Shown piece by piece: positions 6,685 through 15,011 of a DNA stretch of 16,569 bases. This stretch comes from JAPSGM01 sp036556985 (lineage in GTDB: Bacteria > Chloroflexota > Limnocylindria > QHBO01). Below the pieces are notes generated by a model. That model was not told where the DNA came from. It worked only from the letters and a program-made list of their open reading frames with translations, and made no database searches. Numbering within the stretch: the first letter of the stretch is position 1; each line of letters begins with the position of its first letter. The stretch is from positions 1-16,569 of the forward strand of contig DATBIK010000010.1 in the NCBI GenBank assembly GCA_036556985.1, read 5' to 3'. A program made the position numbers and the translations under genes.

Positions 6685-8000
6685 CGGTCCCGCTCGATGG
6701 TGAGGTCCAGGAAATGGGTCGCGCAGCTGATGCAGGGGTCGTAGCTGCGGATGAGCTGCTCGAGCCGATGCGTCGCCTCGGCATGGGGCAGGTCGACGAC
6801 GCCGGGCGCGAACTGCTCGAGGTCGCGCTCGATGGCCGCCTGGTTCTGGCTGGTGGGCGGCACGATCTGCGCGGCGCGCACGATGCCCGCCTCGTCGAGC
6901 TCGTAGCGGTGGAAGAGGAGGCCGCGCGGCGCCTCGGTGGCCCAGGCCGCCACGCCGGCGCGCGGTTGCGCGTCGACCCAGGCCCGCTCCGGCCGCTCGT
7001 AGGCGTCGAGGATGTCGACGGCCTCGGCGATGGCGTGCACGAGCTCGACCGCACGCGACACGATGCTGCGGAAGACATTTCGGCGCAGCTCCTCGAGCCC
7101 GACACCGGTGGCGTCCAGCGCGGCCCGCGCCACGGGATGGAGCTGGTCGGCGGCGAGCACGACCCGCGCTGTCGGACCGAGCAGGTACGGCACGCCGTCG
7201 GCGGTCCGCGCCTGGAGGGCGTGCGACCACGGCACCTGGACCTCGTGGAAGGCCTCGCGCCAGTCACCCGGCGCCAGGTCGATCCCGTCGGAAGACACGA
7301 TCCGCCCGTCGCTCATCGGGTACTCGTCGGGATGTCGCAGGCAGACGAGCCGCGTGTCGCGATCGGCGACCGGCGTGTCGAGGCCGGCCACCAGCGCCAC
7401 CGTCTCGACTGCCTCGGGCAGCGCGGCCCGCAGCTCCTCGCGGATGCCGGAGATCGCTGCGACAGTGGGCGCCCGGTAGAAGCCACCGACCCGCACGCTG
7501 ACCGGGTGGATCGGGCGGCCGCCGACGATCGCCACCACACGGTTGCCGAGCTTCTTCAGCCGAAGCCCGCGCTCGACGAGCGCCCGATGGTCGGCGGCCA
7601 TCTCGAGCGCGCTCGGGTAGCCGAGGAAGTCCGGCGCGTGAAGCAGGAAGATGTGGAGTGCGTGGCTCTCGATCCACTCGCCGCAGTACAGGAGGCGGCG
7701 CAGCGTTCGCACGCCCGGGTCGATCTCGACTCCCGCCAGGGACTCGAAGGCGTGGACCCCGGACATCTGGTACGCGACCGGGCAGATGCCGCAGATGCGC
7801 GCCACGATGTCGAGCACCTCGTCCGGCGTCCGCCCCACCACGAGCTGCTCGAAGTAGCGCGGCGCCTCGAAGATCTGCAGCTGGGCCTCGACCGCACCGC
7901 CCGCGTCCACGCGCAGGTGCAGCCGTCCCTCGCCCTCGACGCGGGTGAGCTGTCCGACGGCGTATTCCAGGTCGCGCGTGCCGGCCGCCTGCGTGGTCAT
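6681..8000 (-). CDS. hyhL: [NiFe] hydrogenase large (catalytic) subunit, group 3b type
   Basis: This subunit carries the Ni-Fe site that splits or makes H2 in a cytoplasmic NAD(P)-linked hydrogenase; archaeal relatives also reduce polysulfide. The four nickel-ligand cysteines are present: Cys70 and Cys73 in the N-terminal RICGICPVAYQ, and Cys423 and Cys426 in the C-terminal DPCISCATH. The chain continues ten residues past His429 (FLDLTIERDR), the part removed by the maturation protease encoded next. At 439 residues it is short, as expected for group 3 enzymes, and the N-terminal LTRVEGEGRLHL motif is classic. Although the frame stays open upstream, the ATG at 8000 forms ATGA with the small-subunit stop and begins just before conserved sequence. 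The 3b assignment rests on the co-encoded beta/gamma-type partner; no phylogeny was possible. Confidence 0.95.
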   Translation of the reverse strand: MTTQAAGTRDLEYAVGQLTRVEGEGRLHLRVDAGGAVEAQLQIFEAPRYFEQLVVGRTPDEVLDIVARICGICPVAYQMSGVHAFESLAGVEIDPGVRTLRRLLYCGEWIESHALHIFLLHAPDFLGYPSALEMAADHRALVERGLRLKKLGNRVVAIVGGRPIHPVSVRVGGFYRAPTVAAISGIREELRAALPEAVETVALVAGLDTPVADRDTRLVCLRHPDEYPMSDGRIVSSDGIDLAPGDWREAFHEVQVPWSHALQARTADGVPYLLGPTARVVLAADQLHPVARAALDATGVGLEELRRNVFRSIVSRAVELVHAIAEAVDILDAYERPERAWVDAQPRAGVAAWATEAPRGLLFHRYELDEAGIVRAAQIVPPTSQNQAAIERDLEQFAPGVVDLPHAEATHRLEQLIRSYDPCISCATHFLDLTIERDR

Positions 8001-8853
8001 GCCCCAGCCTCCTCGTCGGTCCCTGGCTCGCCGCGGACCGATCCATCCGCGTCCCCGGTCCCGAAGCGGCTCACCGCGCGTCTGGCGCGCTCGCGGAACG
8101 GCTCCGACCACCCGGTGAATCCGGCGAAGAGCCGATCCACCTCCGGCCCGCTGCGACCGAGGTCCGCCGCGAACCAGCCGGCCAGGCTCGTCACGTTGGC
8201 CCGCTCGCGCGGCCCGAAGCAGGCATAGCAGCCGCGGGCGAAGCCCGGGCAGAGCGCCCCGCAGCCGGTCACCGTGAGCGGGCCCATGCAGGGCGCCCCG
8301 CCGGCCACGAGCACGCAGACCCGGCCCAAACGCTTGCACTCGAGGCAGACCGCCTCGTCGGGCAGCTGCGGGCGGCGACCGAGCCGCAGGGCGGTCAGCA
8401 GCTCCAGGAGCTGGCCCGGGTCGATCGGGCAGCCCCGCAGCTCGGCGTCGACCTTGACGTAGTCGGAGACCGGGCGCGCCTGGGCCAGCGACTCGATGTA
8501 TTCGGGCTGCGGGTAGACCACCGCCCGCCACTCCGGCTCATTGCCCCAGTTGCGCATGGCCTGGATGCCTCCGGCGGTGGCGCAGGCGCCGATCGTCACC
8601 AGCAGCGTGCTCCGCTCCCGCAGCGCCTCGATCTGCTCGGCCTGCTCCGGGGTGCTGATCGAGCCCTCGACCAGCAGCACGTCGTACGGTCCCTCCGAGC
8701 GGCGCGAGGTTGCCTCGGGGAAGTCGACGAGCTCGAAGCGCTCCCCGATCGCCAGCAGCTCGTCCTCCAGGTCCAGCAGCGTGAGCTGGCAGCCGTCGCA
8801 GGACGCCATCTTCACGACGCCGACGCGCGGCGCGGCCACGGTCGTGGCGGTCA

Positions 8854-8854
<1 letters not shown>
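7997..8854 (-). CDS. hyhS: [NiFe] hydrogenase small subunit, group 3b type (iron-sulfur)
   Basis: The 285-residue electron-transfer subunit relays electrons between the Ni-Fe site and the diaphorase module. Proximal cluster ligands are visible as Cys19 and Cys22 (MASCDGCQLTLLDLE), Cys91 (TIGACATAGG) and Cys142 (LRGCPIDP). A second cysteine-rich region (residues 170-212, with Cys170, 173, 180, 189, 198, 202, 209 and 212) can hold two more 4Fe-4S clusters. There is no twin-arginine signal peptide or C-terminal membrane helix, so the enzyme is cytoplasmic. The ATG at 8854 shares its A with the stop of the upstream fusion gene (TGATG), and the gene's own stop overlaps the large-subunit start. The last 30 residues are polar and probably disordered. 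Confidence 0.94.
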
Positions 8855-10802
<1,948 letters not shown>

Positions 10803-10809
<7 letters not shown>

Positions 10810-11288
10810 GGCTCGTACTCGCGCTCGCGAGCGTAGAGGTCGAGCAGCTGCGTCCGGGTGGCGACCAGCCGGCGGCTGACGCACTGCAGCAGGCGGGGAT
10901 AGATCGTCGCCGCGAGGGCGTCGTCGTCGCGCAGGAGCGCCCGCAGCTGCTCGGCGTCGAAGACGAGCACCTCGCTCGGCTGCAGGGCCACGACGGTCGA
11001 GGTGGACCGATACGGGGGCACCACCGCCGACCAGCCGAAGGTCTCCCCCGGCTCGACGGTCATCAGCGTGGCGCGTCCGCGCCCCGCGACCGCCACGCGC
11101 AGCGAGAGCAGCCCGTCCAGGAGGATGCCGAAGCGGTCGCACTCGGCGCCCTCGCGCAGCAGCACGGCTCCTGCGTCCACCCGACGGAGCTCACCGATTG
11201 CCCCCAGCCGCTCCCTGGTCTGCGACGACAGCGACTCGCCGAACCACGTTCCGGTCAGGCGCGCGGCGACGCCGTTCTCACCGATCAT
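10803..11288 (-). CDS. Stand-alone cyclic-nucleotide-binding domain protein (CRP-like sensor, no DNA-binding domain)
   Basis: A 161-residue protein made almost wholly of a CAP_ED/cNMP-binding beta-roll followed by a C-terminal helix. Visible landmarks: VDAGAVLLREGAECDRFGILLDGLLSL (38-63) and the phosphate-binding cassette PGETFGWSAVVPPYRSTSTVVA (80-101), in which the Gly-Glu (81-82) and Arg-Ser (94-95) pairs that hold cAMP or cGMP in CRP-type domains are kept. The chain ends after helix RRLVATRTQLLDLYARE, where CRP/FNR regulators would begin a helix-turn-helix, so it cannot bind DNA in the usual way. It is the first gene of the hydrogenase operon and overlaps the fusion subunit by 7 bases, suggesting a regulatory or structural partner of the enzyme. 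I chose ATG 11288, preceded by GAGG; a TTG at 11312 would lie inside the predicted -10 element. Confidence 0.85.
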
Positions 11289-11311
11289 CGACGTACGAAC
11301 CTCATGGGCCA

Positions 11312-11350
11312 AGCGTGCGGGCCGGTCGCCGCGTCCGGGAGTGCCATTCG
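11312..11350 (-). promoter_or_regulatory. Hydrogenase operon promoter/operator with the shared 16-base element
   Basis: Read on the minus strand, CGAATGGCACTCCCGG (11350-11335) is followed 23 bases after its TGGCAC core by CACGCT (11317-11312), a weak -10. Transcription would start near 11305, giving a 17-base leader that carries TGAGG before the ATG at 11288. The same 16 bases occur upstream of the GTPase gene with identical spacing. In this model the element spans about -45 to -30, where an activator could contact RNA polymerase. Confidence 0.5.
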
Positions 11351-11383
11351 CCGCGAGCGCCCCTGCCGTTCGGCCCGCGCCGA

Positions 11384-12736
11384 TCAGACTGACGACGAGC
11401 TCCCGTCGACGCCGACCGGCTCGCCACGTCGCGCCAGCGCGTGCTCGATCTTGCGCTTCAGCACCGGCGGATCGGTCTCGACCAGGTCGTAGCGAACCCG
11501 GACCACCGGCTTGTTCAGCCGCATGACGCGGGTGAGGTCGATCGGCGTCGCCGCCAGCACGGCGTGGGCCGGCGTCGCGTTGAGGGTCTCCTCCAGCTCG
11601 CGCACCTGACGGTCCCCGTAGCCCATCGCCGGCAGGAGCGGGTCGAGGTGCGGCCAGCGCGCAAGCACCTCCCGCAGCGAGCCGATGGCGTGCGGCCGCG
11701 GGTCGACGACCACTGCATCCCAGCGGTGGGCCGCCACGCTGCCGGCGCCGAAGCGCATCTCCCCGTGCGTGAGCGTCGGCCCATCCTCGACCACGACGAC
11801 CTCCCGGCCGGTGATCGGCTCGCCCTCCAGGCGCAGCTCGCTCCGCGCCTCGACGATGGTGGCGCGCGGGTTCACCTGCCCGATGGTGTGGCGCAGGGCC
11901 GCCACGGCCTCCGGGCTGGCGGTGTCGATCTTGTTGATCACCACCAGGTCGGCACGCCGCAGGTTCGCCTCGCCGGGGTGGTAGCGCGTCTCGTCGCCGA
12001 GTCGCAGCGGGTCGGCGACCACGATGAGCAGGTCGTGGCGGTAGAACGGCAGGTCGTTGTTGCCGCCGTCCCAGATGACCACATCACCCTCGGCCTCGGC
12101 CCGGCGCAGGATCGCCTCGTAGTCGACGCCGGCGTAGATGGCGCGTCCGGCGGCGATGTGCGGCTCGTATTCCTCGCGCTCCTCGATGGTCGTCTCGTGC
12201 AGGTCCAGGTCCTCCATGGAGCCGAAGCGCTGCACGGCCTGGCGAGCCAGGTCGCCGTAGGGCATCGGATGGCGCACGAGCGCCGGGCGCAGCCCCAGCT
12301 CGGCCACGACCTCGGCCACTCGCCGGGTGGTCTGGCTCTTGCCGGCCCCGGTGCGGACGGCGCAGACCGCGATCACCGGCAGCCGGCTGGGAAGCATCGT
12401 GCGGTTCGGGCCAAGGAGCGTGAAGTCGGCACCGGCGGCGAGGACGCGCGAGGCGGCGTGCATGACCGCCTCGTGGCTCACGTCGCTGTACGAGAAGACG
12501 ACCTCGTCGACGCGCTCGTCGACGATGAGCCGTTCCAGCTCGGGCTCGGGGTGGATCGGGATGCCGGCCGGGTATCGGCTCCCGGCCAGCTCGGGCGGGT
12601 ACCGTCGCTCGGCGATGCCGGGAATCTGCGTGGCGGTGAAGGCCACGACCTCCGCGTCGGGGTCGTCGCCGTAGACGACGTTGAAGTTATGGAAGTCGCG
12701 GCCCGCGGCTCCCATGATGATCACACGCCTCGTCAT
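11384..12736 (-). CDS. Cyclic 2,3-diphosphoglycerate synthetase-like GTPase (COG2403-type)
   Basis: A 450-residue P-loop protein. The N-terminal third looks Rossmann-like (RVIIMGAAGRDFHNFNVVYGDD, then VDEVVFSYSDVSHEAVM). The central GTPase-like part has the P-loop AVRTGAGKSQTTR (127-139, Lys133 and Ser134), IWDGGNNDLPF (221-231) and guanine-specificity NKID (268-271). This architecture matches the family named for methanogen cyclic-2,3-diphosphoglycerate synthetase, most bacterial members of which have no proven function. Its position directly before the hydrogenase operon and the shared upstream 16-mer suggest a hydrogenase-linked role, for example as a nucleotide-dependent metal or assembly chaperone; that is inference. 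ATG 12736 is chosen because GAGG lies eight bases before it; GTG 12745 is possible. The product ends in a Ser-rich tail. Confidence 0.8.
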   Translation of the reverse strand: MTRRVIIMGAAGRDFHNFNVVYGDDPDAEVVAFTATQIPGIAERRYPPELAGSRYPAGIPIHPEPELERLIVDERVDEVVFSYSDVSHEAVMHAASRVLAAGADFTLLGPNRTMLPSRLPVIAVCAVRTGAGKSQTTRRVAEVVAELGLRPALVRHPMPYGDLARQAVQRFGSMEDLDLHETTIEEREEYEPHIAAGRAIYAGVDYEAILRRAEAEGDVVIWDGGNNDLPFYRHDLLIVVADPLRLGDETRYHPGEANLRRADLVVINKIDTASPEAVAALRHTIGQVNPRATIVEARSELRLEGEPITGREVVVVEDGPTLTHGEMRFGAGSVAAHRWDAVVVDPRPHAIGSLREVLARWPHLDPLLPAMGYGDRQVRELEETLNATPAHAVLAATPIDLTRVMRLNKPVVRVRYDLVETDPPVLKRKIEHALARRGEPVGVDGSSSSV

Positions 12737-12804
12737 CACTGCCACCTCGTGTCCCTGGTCGAGCCGGTGTGACGTGGCGCAGGCCGCCGCGTGCCGGCAT
12801 GCCG

Positions 12805-12843
12805 ACGCTAGGCGGGCCGATGCCGCCCCGGGAGTGCCATTCG
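12805..12843 (-). promoter_or_regulatory. Promoter/operator of the GTPase gene with the shared 16-base element
   Basis: On the minus strand, CGAATGGCACTCCCGG (12843-12828) is followed, 23 bases after its TGGCAC core, by TAGCGT (12810-12805), a -10-like hexamer. Transcription would start near 12798, leaving a leader of about 62 bases before ATG 12736. It is the exact partner of the element upstream of the cyclic-nucleotide-binding gene. Confidence 0.5.
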
Positions 12844-12865
12844 AACCGCCGGCCGGGGCCCTTCA

Positions 12866-12881
12866 GCCCGGTGCGCCGGGC
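12866..12881 (-). terminator. Short hairpin after the deacetylase gene
   Basis: GCCCGG (12866-12871) pairs with CCGGGC (12876-12881) around a 4-base loop, two bases past the deacetylase stop on the minus strand. The stem is only 6 bp with no U-tract, so it is a weak terminator candidate, although it lies properly between the gene end and the GTPase promoter. Confidence 0.3.
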
Positions 12882-12883
12882 GC

Positions 12884-14017
12884 TCAGTTCAGCAGGTCGG
12901 ACAGGGAGGTGAGGGTGAAGCCACGGTCGCGCAGGCCGGGGACCATGATCCGCAGCGCGTCGAGCGTCTCGTAGCCGCCGAGGTGCATGAGCACGTTCGA
13001 GCCGCCCTCGGCGGTGCTGATCACCTTGGTGGCGATCTGCTGGGCGGTGGGTCCGCCCTCGCTGATCGGCTTCCAGTCGATGGTGTCGATGTCCCACATG
13101 AACGTCTTCGTGTAGCCCGCCGATGCCGCCGCCTGGATGACGGACGCGTTGATGGAGCCGTACGGCGCGCGCCAGTAGGGCTGCGGGTTCTGGCCGCTCA
13201 GCTGGCGGAGGATCGCCTCCGAATCGGCGAGCTCGCGGCGGATGAAGTCGGCCGTCGGCGTGATGCCGGCGCAGGGCGCGGTCGTCGGAGAGCCGCCACC
13301 GCCCCGCACGAGGTCGCAGTGGTGCATCGTGTGGTTGCCGATCTCGAACAGCTCGGGATGGGCCCGCACGATGGCCATGATCTCGCGGCCCTCCGGCGTC
13401 TGCGCCATGGCCCCGGTCGGGAACAGCGTGGCGCACACGCGGTGCCGGATGAGGAAGTTCAGGATGTCGACGCCGGGCACCAGCCGCCCGCCCATGTCGA
13501 AGGTGAGCGCCACCCCGTTGCCGGCGCCGGGGATGACGTAGAAGGTCTGCGGGTTGCCGGCCGCCACGCGGTTGCCGGCGCGGCAGCCGGTGGGAACGGC
13601 GGTCGGCGCCGCTGTCGGCCGCGTGGTCGGGGCGGCGGTGGGCAGCGGCGTGGCATTCGGATCGCCGTTCACCACGAGCGTCCAGCCCGCCTGCAGGACG
13701 TCGGGGTCGGCGGCGAGGGCGGGATAGCGGTCCGCGTTCCAGGCCTGGAGCTGCGCGACGCTGGTGCCCCACGTCCGGGCGATCGAGAAGAGGGTGTCGC
13801 CCGGCTGGACCGTGTACGTCGTGACGCCCGCACTGGGCTCGACCGATGCCGAGGCCGATGTGCTCGGCGCCAGGCTCTCCAGCACCGATGCCGATGCACC
13901 GGCCGACGCGCTCGGCAGTGCCGGCGTCGGCGTCGCGCTCGGATCGGCGCCGCACGCGGCGAGGACGAGGGCCGCGGTCAGGAGCGCCGCCGCGGCTCGG
14001 GCGGTGATGGGCAGCAT
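12884..14017 (-). CDS. LysM-containing polysaccharide deacetylase lipoprotein (NodB family, CE4)
   Basis: The 377-residue product probably removes N-acetyl groups from peptidoglycan or another surface glycan while tethered to the membrane. A signal peptide ends in the lipobox LAAC (Cys22). A Ser/Ala-rich spacer follows, then a LysM glycan-binding domain (about 67-117: TTYTVQPGDTLFSIARTWGTSVAQLQAWN), a Pro/Thr-rich linker and the NodB domain (about 155-377). Catalytic motifs: TFDMG (172-176) in place of TFDDG, HTMHH (229-233, zinc histidines), RAPYG (283-287), DTIDW (311-315) and the late LMHLGG with His345. The first Asp (Asp174, catalytic base) and metal histidines are kept, but the second Asp, normally a metal ligand, is Met175. 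It begins 15 bases after the LON-domain gene and is probably cotranscribed with it. Confidence 0.9.
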   Translation of the reverse strand: MLPITARAAAALLTAALVLAACGADPSATPTPALPSASAGASASVLESLAPSTSASASVEPSAGVTTYTVQPGDTLFSIARTWGTSVAQLQAWNADRYPALAADPDVLQAGWTLVVNGDPNATPLPTAAPTTRPTAAPTAVPTGCRAGNRVAAGNPQTFYVIPGAGNGVALTFDMGGRLVPGVDILNFLIRHRVCATLFPTGAMAQTPEGREIMAIVRAHPELFEIGNHTMHHCDLVRGGGGSPTTAPCAGITPTADFIRRELADSEAILRQLSGQNPQPYWRAPYGSINASVIQAAASAGYTKTFMWDIDTIDWKPISEGGPTAQQIATKVISTAEGGSNVLMHLGGYETLDALRIMVPGLRDRGFTLTSLSDLLN

Positions 14018-14032
14018 CGGCTCGGGTGGCTC

Positions 14033-14758
14033 CTAGTTGGGATGGAAGGTCAGGTCGCCGGTGGAGACCGGCGGCATGGCCCCGTCGGCGAGGAGGTCCG
14101 CCTCGCGACGAAGGAGCGCCAGCTCCGCGTCGAGCCGCGTCGCGGCGTCCGGCAGCTCGAGCAGCGCCTGCTTGCGCACCCGCTCGATCTGGAGCACGCC
14201 GGCGACGGCGTAGCTGGCGGCGAGCGGCTCCTCCGGGAGGCGGATCGGCTTGAGGACTTCGTCGAGCGATGCGGCCACGTCGGTGATCTCCCTGGACTCT
14301 GCCCCTATGGACGCGGCAGACGCCACGAAGCGTTTCACGGTGACGAGATAGGCGTCGAGTGCCGACTGGACCCGCGGCAGGAGGCCGATGGCCCGCTCGC
14401 GGTCGCCGTCCACCTCGAGGAGCGGGTCGAGCTCGACGATGGCGTATGCGCCGCCGCGGTCCTCGGCGCCCAGGGCGGCGCGGGCGACGCCCACCGCCAG
14501 CAGCCCCCAGCGGCCGTCGTCAAAACGGTCGGCGCTGTGCACCTCGACGATCGTGCCGACCCTGCTGTAGGCCACCTCGGCACCCTCGCCCACCTCGGGC
14601 CCGGCGGTGATGAGGCTCACCGCGAAGCGGCCGCCGTACGGGGAGCCATCGGCCATCACGTCGGCCATCATCGCCCGGTAGCGCTCCTCGAAGACGTGCA
14701 GCGGCAGCGGCAGGTGCGGGAACGCGACGACGTGGAGCGGGAAGATCGGAAGTCGCAT
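14033..14758 (-). CDS. LON substrate-binding domain protein (protease-free)
   Basis: A 241-residue cytoplasmic protein that consists of the N-terminal substrate-recognition domain of Lon-type proteases without ATPase or peptidase domains (the COG2802/PF02190 stand-alone type). The signature is at the N-terminus: LPIFPLHVVAFPHLPLPLHVFEERYRAMM (about 3-31), followed by GRFAVSLI, a strand with VGTIVEVHSADRFDDGRWGLLAVGV and a helical C-terminal half. The ATG at 14758 gives exactly this family start; the frame is open further upstream without recognisable sequence. Proteins of this type are common but their role is unproven; adaptor or substrate-sorting functions have been proposed. The deacetylase gene follows after 15 bases. 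A poor TTGCGT-N17-CACGAT promoter may lie just upstream on the minus strand, which I do not list separately. Confidence 0.87.
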   Translation of the reverse strand: MRLPIFPLHVVAFPHLPLPLHVFEERYRAMMADVMADGSPYGGRFAVSLITAGPEVGEGAEVAYSRVGTIVEVHSADRFDDGRWGLLAVGVARAALGAEDRGGAYAIVELDPLLEVDGDRERAIGLLPRVQSALDAYLVTVKRFVASAASIGAESREITDVAASLDEVLKPIRLPEEPLAASYAVAGVLQIERVRKQALLELPDAATRLDAELALLRREADLLADGAMPPVSTGDLTFHPN

Positions 14759-15011
14759 GACTGTCCGGCATCGTGGCACGCCTCGCCGAAGGACGCAAAA
14801 TGCGGCGCTGGCCACAACCGGTGGCGCTGACTCTCACCCGGTGCCGCGTACCGCTCACCAACGTCGTGATCGGCTCCAAATGGGGGGCACGACCGTCACG
14901 CCGTGATCGTTGAGTCCCGGATCACCGGCTTCGCGTCGGTCAGGCGCCACCAGGTGACAGATTGACCTCCGAGAAACCGCATGCGCGCCTCAAGGAGAGC
15001 GCTGCGAAACG
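14759..15011. other. Intergenic region between the aldehyde dehydrogenase and LON-domain genes
   Basis: These 253 bases hold no convincing gene. The only structure I see is a near-perfect palindrome, TCACG-C-CGTGA at 14896-14906, which could be a small operator, and a 28-codon minus-strand frame (14982-14896) preceded by GAGG that I do not accept as a gene. No strong terminator for the aldehyde dehydrogenase gene is visible. Confidence 0.4.

Noticed and set aside
4820..7267. An 815-codon minus-strand frame crossing the aminotransferase and the hydrogenase protease and large-subunit genes
   Set aside because: Arg/Pro/Gly-rich translation with no family features; both overlapped regions have well-supported genes in other frames.
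6714..8228. A 504-codon plus-strand frame opposite the hydrogenase large subunit
   Set aside because: Antisense shadow of an unmistakable hydrogenase gene; no recognisable protein features.
12820..12850. The shared element read as a sigma54 promoter (TGGCAC as the -24 box)
   Set aside because: The -12 region is GGGC in one copy and shifted in the other, with no TTGC, so the conserved part does not include a -12 box. Kept only as an alternative within the finding.
12983..14830. A 615-codon plus-strand frame opposite the deacetylase and LON-domain genes
   Set aside because: Low-complexity Arg/Gly/His composition and no ribosome-binding site; the minus-strand genes have signal peptide, LysM, NodB and LON motifs.
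14896..14982. A 28-codon minus-strand small frame preceded by GAGG in the LON/aldehyde dehydrogenase gap
   Set aside because: Too short to judge; composition is ordinary and no homology is recognised. It could be chance in GC-rich DNA.
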